From Acidobacteriota bacterium (GTDB lineage Bacteria > Acidobacteriota > Vicinamibacteria > Marinacidobacterales > SMYC01): a stretch of DNA of 64,000 nucleotides. The stretch's first letter is position 1. Every line of letters begins with the position of its first letter. Location: positions 1 through 64,000 of the forward strand of contig SMYC01000097.1 in the NCBI GenBank assembly GCA_004356105.1. The letters run 5' to 3'. Below the pieces are notes generated by a model that had not been told where the DNA came from, did no database searches, and saw nothing but the letters and a program-made list of their open reading frames with translations. The translations under genes and the position numbers were made by a program. Shown in pieces: positions 51,750-61,716 of this stretch.

Positions 51750-52322
51750 TCATTTCAACCCAAGCTTCTCGCCGGCCGCTAACAGGCTGACTGCCTCGCG
51801 AAGACGTTTCTCTCTCGTCTCGACGCGCTTGGCCGAGTGGATCCAACCGACATAAGCCCGTCGATAGGACGGAGCCAACTGTTCGAAAAAGTGCCAAGCA
51901 CGTGGATTGGCCTTTAGTGTCTTCACGATGTAGGACGGAATGGTCGACCTGGACAGTTTGGGGGCATCTCCGCTCTGATTTGTCGGCGGACGCTTCAATC
52001 CGGGTGGCGCCAATAGCCTGCGCGATTCGAGGCTTCTATATCGACGCCGATTTACGGTCGACCACTTGCTGTCTGCCTTTCGCGGGGTGAACTTCCGTGC
52101 GTAGCGGGCGGCATCCAGGCGCCTGATGATGCTGTCGATCCAGCCGAAACAAAGCGCTTCCTCCACGGCATCGTCATATTTGATGGACTTCACGTCCGTG
52201 TGGCGTTTGTGAAACACGAGCCAGATCTCAGACACGGAGTCGTGGTGCTTTTTTAGCCACTTCCGGAAGTCTCGGCGGTTCCGCACATCGAGCATGTCCA
52301 GCGCGAGTGGCTTCGCCGGCAT
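51750..52322 (-). CDS. YdeI/OmpD-associated-type protein
   Basis: 190 residues. Family phrases: FRKWLKKHHDSVSEIWLVFHK, DDAVEEALCFGWIDS, KFTPRKADSKWSTVNRRRY and, at the C-terminus, the helix AYVGWIHSAKRVETREKRLREAV. E. coli YdeI and relatives are linked to peptide-antibiotic tolerance, but the mechanism is unknown. Cytosolic by sequence. It follows the reductase-like gene by six bases and is likely co-transcribed with it and frc. Confidence 0.85.
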   Translation of the reverse strand: MPAKPLALDMLDVRNRRDFRKWLKKHHDSVSEIWLVFHKRHTDVKSIKYDDAVEEALCFGWIDSIIRRLDAARYARKFTPRKADSKWSTVNRRRYRSLESRRLLAPPGLKRPPTNQSGDAPKLSRSTIPSYIVKTLKANPRAWHFFEQLAPSYRRAYVGWIHSAKRVETREKRLREAVSLLAAGEKLGLK

Positions 52323-52328
52323 CGGTGT

Positions 52329-53414
52329 TCAGGCTGAGGTGCGGTTTTTTTCGAGGCGCGCGTCGACCAGGGTCACAACCTCGTCGAGCGCCTCGCACTC
52401 CATTCCCTGTTGACGAGCGATGCGACGCACGAGGCAGTCGACGCGCTCGATGTACTTCGCGCCTCCGAAAAGAGCGCGAGCCGCCGAGGACGGCTTGCTG
52501 AGGCCCTGAGCGGCTTTGGCGTATTTCTCGAACGGGACCAAGTCGGCATCGCTGGCGCCGAGGCGAAGGCATAATTGCCGGACCCAGTCATAGATTTCGG
52601 CGGAGGTTTCGACGTCGCCGTGGACCGCGTCTTTGATGGAGATCATCTCGTCGCGCTGAACGCACCGGTAATTGCCGGTGATCAACATCAGCCATTTCGC
52701 GAGGGGCACGAACACGGAGTCGTGTATCCTCAGCTTCACGGGCAGCTCGATGGCGCCGGTGCCGGTGGCGGTGCCATCAGTGGGATCGAAACGGATGGCG
52801 TTGATGTCGGCTTCCAGGTTTCGCAGCATCGCGGTGTGCTCATCGGATTCGAAGCGCGCCGTTTTGAAGTTTGTCGGAAGGCCGACTTGAAGGACGTTCT
52901 TTGCTTCACCTTGCGGGCGAAAGGCTTGAGGGTCGGGGCTCGCAAGCGTGATCGCACCCGGCTCGAAGCCTTCCCAGACGCTGGGATCCGTGTAGCACTC
53001 GGTCAGCGTCTCGGTTGTGAGGCCAGGAATCCGGTCGAGATAGGGAAGGGGCGGCATGTTCATGATCGCCACCGACGGCGTACGCGTAGCCGCGAGCCGC
53101 CCCATCAGCTCGCGAACGCCGTCCGAGCCGTATTGCGGCTCCTGCATGGCCAGTACGACCAGATCGAACTTTCCGGGGTCGACGGAGTCGGGAGCGCTTG
53201 CGCAGAGCGTACCCTCGAGTCCTTTGGACGCGACCTCGACAGGTGCTTCGCGCCCACGGATCGGAAGGCGTACCATCGTTCCTTCGCGGTTGATGAGCTC
53301 CGCTGTCGGTGGGGTACAGACGAGCGTCACCGAATGTCCAGCTAATAGCAACTTGGTACTGAACAGGGAGCCGTAGGAGGCTCCCAGAATGAGAACGTCA
53401 TATTTGGGATTCAC
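52329..53414 (-). CDS. Ketopantoate reductase-like (PanE/ApbA family) dehydrogenase
   Basis: 361 residues. N-terminal dinucleotide fold VLILGASYGSLFSTKLLLAG (about 7-26; GxSxGS in place of GxGxxG), FDLVVLAMQEPQYG where PanE has the conserved DLVVLAxK, and a helical C-terminal domain with a PanE-like Lys helix (PVKLRIHDSVFVPLAKWLML). The middle has an extra 60 residues absent in E. coli PanE. It probably reduces a 2-keto acid or oxidises a 2-hydroxy acid. It lies in one operon with formyl-CoA transferase, 11 bases apart, suggesting an oxalate/glyoxylate-type or other CoA-thioester pathway. Confidence 0.65.
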   Translation of the reverse strand: MNPKYDVLILGASYGSLFSTKLLLAGHSVTLVCTPPTAELINREGTMVRLPIRGREAPVEVASKGLEGTLCASAPDSVDPGKFDLVVLAMQEPQYGSDGVRELMGRLAATRTPSVAIMNMPPLPYLDRIPGLTTETLTECYTDPSVWEGFEPGAITLASPDPQAFRPQGEAKNVLQVGLPTNFKTARFESDEHTAMLRNLEADINAIRFDPTDGTATGTGAIELPVKLRIHDSVFVPLAKWLMLITGNYRCVQRDEMISIKDAVHGDVETSAEIYDWVRQLCLRLGASDADLVPFEKYAKAAQGLSKPSSAARALFGGAKYIERVDCLVRRIARQQGMECEALDEVVTLVDARLEKNRTSA

Positions 53415-53425
53415 GACCGCTCCTG

Positions 53426-54673
53426 TCAGATAGCGCCTTGCTCGCGGGCTTCCTTGATCTCGTCGTCGTCCAGGCCGAGCACCGTCTTGAGCACTTCCTC
53501 CGTGTGCTCACCGAGAAGCGGTGAGCGCACGACGTCAGAAGGTGAAGCCGAGAGCTTGATCGGGTTGCCGACGGTCAAGTATTTGCCGCGCTCCGGATGA
53601 TCGACCTCCACGATGGTTCCGGTCGCGCGGAGCGATGGCTCTTCGGCGATCTCCTTCATCGACAGGATCGGGCCGCAAGGCACGTTCAACGGGTTGAGGA
53701 TATTCATGACCTCGAGTTTGTCCTTGGTCATCGTCCATTTCTCGATTTCATCGAACATCGTGTCGAGCTTTCCGAGCCTGGCTTTGGGCGTGTTCCACTC
53801 CGGATCCTCGAGCCAGTCCTCGTGGCCGATCACCTTGGCCAGTTCCGCGAAAGAGGCTGCCTGCGTGATGACGTAAGCGTAAGCGTCTGGATCGGTCTCC
53901 CATCCCTTGCATTTGACGATCCAGCCGGGCTGGCCGCCACCGGAGGCATTGCCGGCGCGCGGCACGGCATCGCCAAACGTGCCGTTGGGATATTGGGGAA
54001 ACTCCGTCAGTGGTCCGTGGGCGAGACGCTGCTGGTCGCGGAGCTTCACCCGGCAAAGATTGAGCACCGCGTCCTGCATGGCGCACACGACCCTCTGGCC
54101 TTTGCCGCTCTTCTCCCGGTGTAGCAGCGCTGCCAGAATGCCAGCGACGAGGTGTATTCCGGTGCCGGAATCGCCGATCTGAGCGCCCGTCACCATCGGG
54201 AAGCCATCGATCTCGCCCGTCGTCGACGCCGCCCCGCCAGTGCACTGCGCGATGTTCTCGTAAACCTTGCAGTCTTCGTAAGGGCCAGGGCCGAATCCCT
54301 TGACCGAGGCGTAGATGATACGCGGGTTGATTTCCTGGATCTTCTCCCACGGAAAGCCCATGCGATCGATGGCGCCCGGTGCGAAATTCTCCGCCAGCAC
54401 GTCACATTCTTCGATGAGCCTCGTGAAGATCTTCTTACCCGCTTCGATCTTCGGATTCAGGGTAACGCTCCGTTTGTTGTGGTTCAGCATCGTGAAATAA
54501 AGGCTATCGACCTCGGGGATGTCACGCAGCTGGCCGCGGGTCGCATCGCCTTTGCCTGGCCGTTCCACCTTGATGACATCGGCGCCGAGCCACGCCAGGA
54601 TCTGTGTGCCTGTCGGTCCCGATTGTACGTGGGTCATATCAAGGATGCGAACACCCTCTAGAGCCTTTCCCAT
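53426..54673 (-). CDS. frc: Formyl-CoA:oxalate CoA-transferase (family III CoA transferase)
   Basis: 415 residues that follow E. coli Frc nearly motif by motif: [65 protein letters not shown] (catalytic Asp near 169), [18 protein letters not shown], and [20 protein letters not shown]. The GGGQPG loop that shields the active site is specific to Frc. It transfers CoA from formyl-CoA to oxalate. The usual partner oxc (oxalyl-CoA decarboxylase) is not in the window; the reductase-like neighbour may replace it in a different path. First gene of a minus-strand operon. Confidence 0.9.
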   Translation of the reverse strand: MGKALEGVRILDMTHVQSGPTGTQILAWLGADVIKVERPGKGDATRGQLRDIPEVDSLYFTMLNHNKRSVTLNPKIEAGKKIFTRLIEECDVLAENFAPGAIDRMGFPWEKIQEINPRIIYASVKGFGPGPYEDCKVYENIAQCTGGAASTTGEIDGFPMVTGAQIGDSGTGIHLVAGILAALLHREKSGKGQRVVCAMQDAVLNLCRVKLRDQQRLAHGPLTEFPQYPNGTFGDAVPRAGNASGGGQPGWIVKCKGWETDPDAYAYVITQAASFAELAKVIGHEDWLEDPEWNTPKARLGKLDTMFDEIEKWTMTKDKLEVMNILNPLNVPCGPILSMKEIAEEPSLRATGTIVEVDHPERGKYLTVGNPIKLSASPSDVVRSPLLGEHTEEVLKTVLGLDDDEIKEAREQGAI

Positions 54674-54797
54674 AATCGTTCTCTCCTATCGTTCCACTGG
54701 TGTTTGACAGCTCGTAAGGATAGGTAATCTCACGGGTATCAAGCAAGCGGGGTTTTACCCCAACGTGTCGCTGGGCTACGATGCGCACACCTTTTCC

Positions 54798-56912
54798 ATG
54801 AAAGCTTCCAACCGAACCGTTCTCGTCTTTGCCGCCGTCGCCATTCTGCTCGTCCTCGCTCCTCTTTTTCTGCGGCTTCCTCTTATCGAGACGCGTGGCT
54901 ACAACCCTGACGAGCTCGAGCATCTGCACTGGTCGTGGTGTGTTTGGCGAGGCCTCGTTCCTTACGTGGACTACTTCGACCATCACACGCCCTGGTTTCA
55001 TTTTTTTCTTGCTCAGTTTTTCGATTTCTACGACGTCGAGCGGCTTCCCGAGGATGCGCTCGGCTTTACATTCATGGCTCGGCGCTTCATGTGGATCGCG
55101 GCGGGCGCGATGCTGGGTCTCACCTTCCTTCTCGGACGATCCTGGCGCGACGCGCGGACCGGTCTCGTCGCGGCCTTGCTTCTCGGCAACACGGCATTTT
55201 TTCTCGCGAAGAGCTTCGAGATCCGGCCCGACGTCCCCGCTGCCGCGCTCCTTCTTTTGTCGGTGTGGCTGGCGCTGCTCGGCGCGCGACGCGCCGTTGC
55301 CACTGAGACTGAGACTGGGACTGACCCGGGGGGCCGCGCACGGTTGCTCGTGTCGGGCCTCGCGCTCGGCGCCGCCGTGATGCTCACGCAGAAAGTCGTT
55401 TTCGTCGGGCCGGGCTATGCGGCCATTGTGTTTTGGCTTCTTCTCGATCGACGCCTCGAGCTCCCGCGCGCGACACGCTTCGGCTACGCCTTGGTGCTTT
55501 CCGTCGGCTTCGCACTTCCGGTCGCCGGGACGCTCGGCTATTTCGCGTTTCACGGTGCGGCTTGGGCGTTCATCGATTCCAACTTCATCGTGAACACGCG
55601 CTGGCCCGGTCTGCCGGCGGGACCCTTTCTCGTCGAGCTCGCACGGCAGGACCCGTTCTTCGTCCTGTTTGCGGTGGCCGGGTTTCTTCTCGAGGCGAAG
55701 CGCGCTCTCACGCGGAAAGCCGTTCTTCGCGGGGAGCCCGTCGTCACCTTCACGACGCTCTCGGTCACGGTCTCCTTGGCCTTCCATCCGGCGATGTCTT
55801 ATCACCATTTTCTTCTGGTTCTTCCTCTGGCCTCGCTCTATGGCGCCCGTGGCCTCCTTCGAGTCGTCGAGACCGTCACGAACCGCGTCCGCGGCAAGGC
55901 GCTCCTGGCGACCGCGACACTGGCTTCGGGGGCGCTCGGCGCCTATGCGCTCTCGCGCCTAGGGCCACCCGAGCTCATCTTGCCTGGTTTTGCGCCGTTC
56001 GTGATCGGCGGGTTGACGCTGGCCCTCGGTGTTTGCCTCTGGCGCGGCTCACGAGAAGCCGCTCTCACCATCATCGTCGTTCTTCTGAGCGCCTATCCGC
56101 TCACGCGCCTTCGTAACACGTTCGATCGTGGCAACTGGGGAACGACTCAGGCGATCGAATATGTGCTGCGGAACAGCGCGCCTTGGGAGACGACGTTCGA
56201 CGGTTTCACCGGGCTCGGCATGTTCCGGCCTCAAGCTTTCTTTCATCACTTCCAGCATCCGCACGCGTTCATGCTTCAGTCGAAGGAAGAGCACGAGGAG
56301 ATGTACGAGGCCCTTCGCAGTGGACGTGCGATGCCCAAGTTCATCTTCTGGAGCCACTATTTGCGCGATGCCGTTACCCCCGAGATCGCCGCGTTTCTCG
56401 AAGAGCACTATGTCCCTACGGGGCTCGAGCCCATCTGGGTACGCCCGTTCGATAACGGCGCGGGCTGGTGGTCGGACGAGAAGACGCGCTATATCGGCTG
56501 GGTGCCAGACCAAGACGAGGCGCCGCACGTTCTGTTCGATGACGGGTGGCGCCCTCCGAGCGAAGAGTTCGGCTTGCCGATCCGCCGGACGCGAACACGC
56601 CGTTCGACGCTCACGGTGCCCATTCGCTATCCACGGGACTTCACCGTGACGATCCGCGCTCATGCGGACCCTGAATCCGTGCCGTTCGGAGTGGAGCTCG
56701 TGGTGAATGGAAGATCAGCCGGCCTCGTCGACGCTGTACCTCGGTGGCAGGACTACGCGTTTCCAGTCACAGTGCATCAACTGCGTCCCGGTTTCAACGA
56801 GCTCGAGCTGCGTTTCAATCTCAGCGCCGAGAACGACGATCCGTCCAAGCGGTTGGAGCTCGCGGTCCATTCTCTGAAGCTTACCGCGACCGCGCGAGAG
56901 GAAGCGCCGTGA
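54798..56912 (+). CDS. GT-C family membrane glycosyltransferase-like protein
   Basis: About 704 residues from ATG 54798 (GTG 54765 is possible; neither has a ribosome site). The first loop after helix 1 carries NPDELEHLHWSW and the later DHHTPWFHFFLA, acidic/His motifs of the PMT/ArnT-type GT-C fold. About 11 helices run to residue 440; a soluble periplasmic part of 260 residues follows, ending in a beta-sandwich (RDFTVTIRAHADPESVPFGV). Likely transfers a sugar from a polyprenyl-phosphate donor outside the inner membrane. It overlaps the downstream methyltransferase by four bases (GTGA). Confidence 0.75.
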   Translation: MKASNRTVLVFAAVAILLVLAPLFLRLPLIETRGYNPDELEHLHWSWCVWRGLVPYVDYFDHHTPWFHFFLAQFFDFYDVERLPEDALGFTFMARRFMWIAAGAMLGLTFLLGRSWRDARTGLVAALLLGNTAFFLAKSFEIRPDVPAAALLLLSVWLALLGARRAVATETETGTDPGGRARLLVSGLALGAAVMLTQKVVFVGPGYAAIVFWLLLDRRLELPRATRFGYALVLSVGFALPVAGTLGYFAFHGAAWAFIDSNFIVNTRWPGLPAGPFLVELARQDPFFVLFAVAGFLLEAKRALTRKAVLRGEPVVTFTTLSVTVSLAFHPAMSYHHFLLVLPLASLYGARGLLRVVETVTNRVRGKALLATATLASGALGAYALSRLGPPELILPGFAPFVIGGLTLALGVCLWRGSREAALTIIVVLLSAYPLTRLRNTFDRGNWGTTQAIEYVLRNSAPWETTFDGFTGLGMFRPQAFFHHFQHPHAFMLQSKEEHEEMYEALRSGRAMPKFIFWSHYLRDAVTPEIAAFLEEHYVPTGLEPIWVRPFDNGAGWWSDEKTRYIGWVPDQDEAPHVLFDDGWRPPSEEFGLPIRRTRTRRSTLTVPIRYPRDFTVTIRAHADPESVPFGVELVVNGRSAGLVDAVPRWQDYAFPVTVHQLRPGFNELELRFNLSAENDDPSKRLELAVHSLKLTATAREEAP

Positions 56913-57748
56913 GCGTCGAGCGCTCGCCCGACGCCGAGACGGCGGCAGCATTTGCAGGTTCTTGGAATCGGCAGCGCGAGGGGTCCGTCTATACGCGCGA
57001 GCAGTTTCTGGACTGGTTTACGCCGCTCGAGCCGGAGGCTTTCTCGGGGAAGACGGTTCTCGAGCTGGGGTTCGGCAACGGCTCGCTTCTCTACCACATG
57101 GCAGCGTGCCAGCCAGCGCGTTTATCCGGCGTCGAGCTCGGAGACACGTTCGAGCGAACGAAAGCCAATCTCGGCGAGGCGCTCGCGAGCGAGCTCGATC
57201 TCCACCAAGCCGACCTCACGAAAGTCGATCTCGGGCCCTACGATTTTGTCTACTGCATCGGCGTGCTCCATCATCTGAAAGAGCCTGTGGAAGGATTTCG
57301 AGCGGTGCTTCGGCACACCCGCGCTCGCGGCCGGTTCCATTGCTGGGTCTATGCGCGCGAGGGAAACGCCGTCATCCGCTACCTCGTCGATCCGCTGCGC
57401 CGGGTGACGTCGCGGCTCCCTTGGTGGCTGACAAAATGGGCCGTCGCCCTACCGGCTGCGGCCAAGTACTTTCTTTACGCGAAACTCCTTCGTGCTCTCG
57501 CCGCGGTCTTTGGTGAGTCGCTCATAGGCCGTTTGCCTCTCGGAGCTTACAGCCTCTGGATCGCGAAGCGGGGATTCTCGTTCTTCCACCACGTCGCTTT
57601 CGATCAGCTCGTGACGCCGACGACGCACTATATCGACCGGGCGACGGTCGAGCGCTGGCTCGAGGATCCGGCTGTGGATCCGGACTCGCGCTACGTCGTC
57701 TTTCGGAATGGGAACTCGTGGAAGTTCGGCGGCCGCACGAGGAGCTGA
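56909..57748 (+). CDS. SAM-dependent methyltransferase of the glycan cluster
   Basis: 279 residues from GTG 56909, which overlaps the glycosyltransferase TGA. Motif I VLELGFGNGSLLYHMA (about 47-62) and DFVYCIGVLHHLKEP (about 112-126) identify a class I methyltransferase of the kind that modifies sugars or polyketides. The C-terminus has a hydrophobic stretch (LPWWLTKWAVALPAAAKYF) suggesting membrane proximity. Probably methylates the glycan or lipid handled by its neighbour. Confidence 0.82.
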   Translation: MSVERSPDAETAAAFAGSWNRQREGSVYTREQFLDWFTPLEPEAFSGKTVLELGFGNGSLLYHMAACQPARLSGVELGDTFERTKANLGEALASELDLHQADLTKVDLGPYDFVYCIGVLHHLKEPVEGFRAVLRHTRARGRFHCWVYAREGNAVIRYLVDPLRRVTSRLPWWLTKWAVALPAAAKYFLYAKLLRALAAVFGESLIGRLPLGAYSLWIAKRGFSFFHHVAFDQLVTPTTHYIDRATVERWLEDPAVDPDSRYVVFRNGNSWKFGGRTRS

Positions 57749-57850
57749 GATTCTTCACCTCGGTGCTTTTGACCCGCTCGTGTTGAGCGAAATCGTTTTT
57801 CCCGGCCGGGTTGTGGTGCGTTCCCGATCGTCTTAGACGTAGAGCAAAGA

Positions 57851-59752
57851 TCAGCTCATGTAGCGTTCGTACCAGAGCTCGAAGACGAGAAGCGTCCAAA
57901 GCTGCTTGCGGTTGTCGTGCGTTCCTTCGGCGTGCTGCGCGAGAAGCTTCTGCACGTAGTCCGGATTAAAGAAACCTTCGCGCTTCAGCTTGGCCGGCGC
58001 GAACTGATCCTGGACGAGCTCTTTCAAGTCAGTGTTGAGCCAATAGGCGACCGGCGCGTTGAATCCCTTCTTCTTGCGCGTAAGCACTTCGTTGGGAAGG
58101 ATGCCTTCCATGGCTTTCTTGAGGATGAACTTCGACGACTTCGATGTCACGCCGTGCAATTTGAGCTCGCGAGGCACTTCGGCCACCCATTCGGCGAGGC
58201 TATGGTTTAGTAGCGGCACGCGCACCTCGAGCGAGTTGGCCATGCTGGCGCGGTCGACTTTTGTCAGGATATCGCCCTCGAGATAGAGCTTGGTGTCCAT
58301 GTACAGGATCTGGTTGAAGGTCTGGGCGGCGTCGCATCTCCGCTGGTGCTCGTAGGCGACCTCGTAAGTATCGACTTCCTCTTGCACGAGCTCGGGGACG
58401 AGGAGATCTGCTTTCTGCTCGGGCGTGAACGAGCCGAGCCATCGATGGTGCCGGCTCGCGACCGGAACGCCTCGGCCGGAAATGAAACGACGCGCCTTGA
58501 AGTCCAAGCTGATGTTGTCTTTCGAAACGGGAAGGGCGTCAATCAAACGCGGCACGACGCTCGCGCGCATGAAAAACGGGACCCAGCGCTCGTAATATTC
58601 GATGAGTCGGTGGGCTTGGAGCGTTGGGTAACCGGCGAACATCTCGTCGCCGCCGTCACCGCCGAGCGCGACCTTGACCGTTTCTCGCGTGAATCGGGAC
58701 AGAAAATAAGTCGGCACGATCGAGGAATCGCCGAAGGGCTCGTCGAGAAAATCCATGAGCTTCGGCACGAGGTCGAGCATCATGCTAGACGTGACGGTGA
58801 GCTCGTGGTGCTCCGTGCCGATCTTGTCAGCTACCATCCGGGCGTAGCGCGACTCGTCGAACGACTTCTCTTCGAAGGCGATGGAGAAGCTCTTGACGGC
58901 GCCCGGTTTTATCTGCGCCATCATCGCGGCTACGGCGCTCGAGTCGATACCGCCGCTCAAGAGGACGCCAACCGGGACGTCGCTCAGCATTTCTTTTTCG
59001 ACGGCTTGTTTGAGCTTTACGAGCAGCTGGTCTTTGAAATCGCGCCAGCTCACCGGGGGCCGTCGCTCGCTCTTCGCTAGGCTCATGTCCCAGTAGCGCT
59101 TCACGTCGACGCCGGAGTCGTCGGCTACGAGCACGTGGCCTGGTTCTAGACGGTGAATGCCTTTGAAGATGGTCCGCGGAGAGGGCACGTATTCAAAGGA
59201 GAGATATTCGTTGAACGCGACGAAATCGATCCGGCGCTCCACCGCGGGGTGCTTCAGAATGGATTTGAGCTCCGAGGCGAAAACGAGCGCTTTGTCGACG
59301 AGCGTGTAATAGAGCGGCTTGATGCCGAAGCGGTCTCGCGCGACGAACAGCCTGCGCCGAGGACGGTCCCAGATGGCGAAAGCGAACATTCCGTTGAGAT
59401 ATTTGACGCATTCGTCGCCGAATTCTTCATAGGCATGGACGACGGTCTCGGTGTCCGTACGCGTGTAGAAGCGGTGACCCAGCTTCTCCAGAAGTGCTTG
59501 GAGCTGGCGGCAGTTGTAGATTTCTCCGTTGAAAACGATCCAGATGGAGGAATCCTCGTTGTGGATGGGCTGGTGGCCGCCTTCCACGTCGATGATCGAG
59601 AGACGTCGCACAGCGAGTCCGACGCCGCGATCGAAGAACGTGCCGTCGTCATCGGGGCCGCGATGGGTAAGGGCTCGATTCATCTCTTCGATGAGAGACA
59701 GGTCGGGCTTCGTTTCCGCTTCTCGGTCAAAAACCCCGCAAATTCCACACAT
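57851..59752 (-). CDS. asnB: Asparagine synthase (glutamine-hydrolysing)
   Basis: 633 residues. Cys2 after the start Met (MCGICGVFD) is the glutaminase nucleophile; HRGPDDDG and NGEIYN follow. The synthetase domain has the P-loop LLSGGIDSSAVAAMM (about 258-272) and GGDGGDEMFAGYP. Longer than E. coli AsnB (554), as is common in exosortase/polysaccharide clusters, where such proteins may amidate a sugar acid or peptide. Divergent from the second GT-C gene with 41 bases between the starts. Confidence 0.9.
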   Translation of the reverse strand: MCGICGVFDREAETKPDLSLIEEMNRALTHRGPDDDGTFFDRGVGLAVRRLSIIDVEGGHQPIHNEDSSIWIVFNGEIYNCRQLQALLEKLGHRFYTRTDTETVVHAYEEFGDECVKYLNGMFAFAIWDRPRRRLFVARDRFGIKPLYYTLVDKALVFASELKSILKHPAVERRIDFVAFNEYLSFEYVPSPRTIFKGIHRLEPGHVLVADDSGVDVKRYWDMSLAKSERRPPVSWRDFKDQLLVKLKQAVEKEMLSDVPVGVLLSGGIDSSAVAAMMAQIKPGAVKSFSIAFEEKSFDESRYARMVADKIGTEHHELTVTSSMMLDLVPKLMDFLDEPFGDSSIVPTYFLSRFTRETVKVALGGDGGDEMFAGYPTLQAHRLIEYYERWVPFFMRASVVPRLIDALPVSKDNISLDFKARRFISGRGVPVASRHHRWLGSFTPEQKADLLVPELVQEEVDTYEVAYEHQRRCDAAQTFNQILYMDTKLYLEGDILTKVDRASMANSLEVRVPLLNHSLAEWVAEVPRELKLHGVTSKSSKFILKKAMEGILPNEVLTRKKKGFNAPVAYWLNTDLKELVQDQFAPAKLKREGFFNPDYVQKLLAQHAEGTHDNRKQLWTLLVFELWYERYMS

Positions 59753-59793
59753 CTTCTGTTCAATGCCCGCAAAGTGTTAGTGTTACATCTGGC

Positions 59794-61716
59794 GTGAGCG
59801 GCCAAGCATACCTCACGAGGTTGAACGCGGGAAGATGGGGCGACGTTGTCGTCACACTCGTCGTGCTGACTTTGACGGTGTTTCTCACCGGAAGGGGGCG
59901 CTCCGGCGAGAACGCGATTCTTTTTCAGCTCGGCCCGAACGACGCGTCCTACATTTCGGGTTTTGCACCCCATTATGAGATCACCGATGGGGTCTCCGCG
60001 TCCCGCTGGACGAGCTACGAGGCTTCGATCGAGCTTCCTGTCTCTGTCGAAGGAGGGCCGCTCGAGATTTCCTACCGTTTTTGGCGCGTGTTTCCAGAAA
60101 CCGCACTCTCCGAAGTCTATCTCGACGACCAGCTCATCGATAGGTTCGAAAGCCGGGGCGGCCAGACGCGCCTCAGGCATGTGACGCTCGCCGCGGTCTC
60201 GGAATCGCCGGTCTCGATCCACTTCAAAGTGGACTCTCACGAGCGCCAGAATCTCGGCCTGAGGCTCGACTGGGTGTCTCTCGAGACCGGAGAGCGCGCG
60301 CGGATCCGAGCGCGTGGTTGGGCCCTTTGGCTTCCGGGGATTCTCGCGACGTTTCTCTTCGTTCTCTTTCGTGCCGCTGGCTTCGAGCGACTGCTCGCGA
60401 TCGTTCTCGTGCTTCCCTGGGTCGTAACGACAGCTATCTGGGCGCGTCTCGATCCTTTCAGCTTTGCCGTCGTCATCCAGAAGATCGCCGCTGCCGCCAT
60501 CGTGTTGTCGTTGTTCGCGGCTTGGTGGTTACGGAAGCGAGAGTCTGGCCGGTGGGTTCTCGCGATTTTTGTGCTCGGGTTCTTGCTTAAGGGCGCGGGC
60601 CTTTTCCATCCGGCCACCTTCTACCCGGACGTGGCCAACATGCGCCGCTACGTGGACATCTATCCGGAAATGACGGGAACCATAGCGGAGCGCGGGGTTG
60701 CCACGCAGGAGCGGACGGGTGTTGGCTATCCGCGCACCGTCGGCGGCAAGGACTACGCCTTTCCTTATTCACCGCTTTATTTTTTTCCTTTCACGTTCCT
60801 GCCAACGCCAGGCGCTGTCGAAGACGGCGTACGCCTGTTCGGTCTCGCCGCCGCGTCGCTCCAGATTCTTGCCGTTTTTTGGCTCGCGACAACGCTTTTC
60901 GATGCGCGCGTCGCGATCACCGCGGCGTTCCTCTCGGCCTTCTTGCCGCCTTTGTTCAGTCGACTCGTCCTCGCGCTGCACGCGACCTTGGTTGGGCACT
61001 TTCTCGACCTCGTTGTGATGTCGGCCGTGCTCCTTCTTTCCTTGAGACCAGAGAGCTCGAAACGCTTCGCCGCCGTGGGCGGCGCCACGTTTGTAAGCTT
61101 TCTCGAATATACATCGAGCTATTTCAGCCTCACGGCTTTTATGGGCATCTTTGCGCTTTTCGACAGGCGGCTCACCTTTCGCTTGCTCGGCGTGCTTCTC
61201 ATGACGGGCACCGTCACCATCCTCGGCCTCTATTGGCCATTCGTTTGGGCGTTCGCGACAGAGATGCTCCCCGCGATGATGGCTGGTAGCGCGGAAGTCA
61301 GCGCATCGGGACCGGCACCGTCGCCACTCGCGGCGCTGTCACGTATCCCATTGTTTTACGGCTATCTGTACCCCGCACTCGCTCTTCTCGGACTCGCCCT
61401 TGCGCGGCAGCGCGCGACGACGGTGGGATATCGCTTCCTCGTCGTTTACGGACTCGCTTTCGTTTTGCTGCTCAGCTTGAGGGCGTTTGGCGGAGGAGCG
61501 TTCAAGGACCTGAAGGAGATCACCTTCGTCGGGCCCCTCATTGCGATGCTTTCGGGGCTCACTCTGGCCGAGCTCTCCCGTCGCGGCCGCGCCGGTCTCA
61601 TCGCGGCGCTGGCGTTGAGTGCAAGCCTCGCCGTCTTCGGTGTGAACAAGTACAGAAGTTACTTGGAAACCTACGCTTCACCTCTGATGGTGCCTGATCG
61701 CTCCGGCGAACCGTGA
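59794..61716 (+). CDS. Large multi-spanning membrane protein, GT-C-like
   Basis: 640 residues from GTG 59794. One N-terminal helix, a periplasmic beta-sandwich-like domain (about 40-170: EISYRFWRVFPETALSEVYL and others), then about 11 helices. The loop HPATFYPDVANMRRYVDIYP with Asp and Arg resembles catalytic loops of GT-C enzymes, and the segment YAFPYSPLYFFPFTFLP follows. Together with the methyltransferase and first GT-C gene it suggests a surface-glycan or glycolipid pathway. Substrate unknown. Its last 46 bases overlap the antisense PLP-decarboxylase relic. Confidence 0.7.
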   Translation: MSGQAYLTRLNAGRWGDVVVTLVVLTLTVFLTGRGRSGENAILFQLGPNDASYISGFAPHYEITDGVSASRWTSYEASIELPVSVEGGPLEISYRFWRVFPETALSEVYLDDQLIDRFESRGGQTRLRHVTLAAVSESPVSIHFKVDSHERQNLGLRLDWVSLETGERARIRARGWALWLPGILATFLFVLFRAAGFERLLAIVLVLPWVVTTAIWARLDPFSFAVVIQKIAAAAIVLSLFAAWWLRKRESGRWVLAIFVLGFLLKGAGLFHPATFYPDVANMRRYVDIYPEMTGTIAERGVATQERTGVGYPRTVGGKDYAFPYSPLYFFPFTFLPTPGAVEDGVRLFGLAAASLQILAVFWLATTLFDARVAITAAFLSAFLPPLFSRLVLALHATLVGHFLDLVVMSAVLLLSLRPESSKRFAAVGGATFVSFLEYTSSYFSLTAFMGIFALFDRRLTFRLLGVLLMTGTVTILGLYWPFVWAFATEMLPAMMAGSAEVSASGPAPSPLAALSRIPLFYGYLYPALALLGLALARQRATTVGYRFLVVYGLAFVLLLSLRAFGGGAFKDLKEITFVGPLIAMLSGLTLAELSRRGRAGLIAALALSASLAVFGVNKYRSYLETYASPLMVPDRSGEP

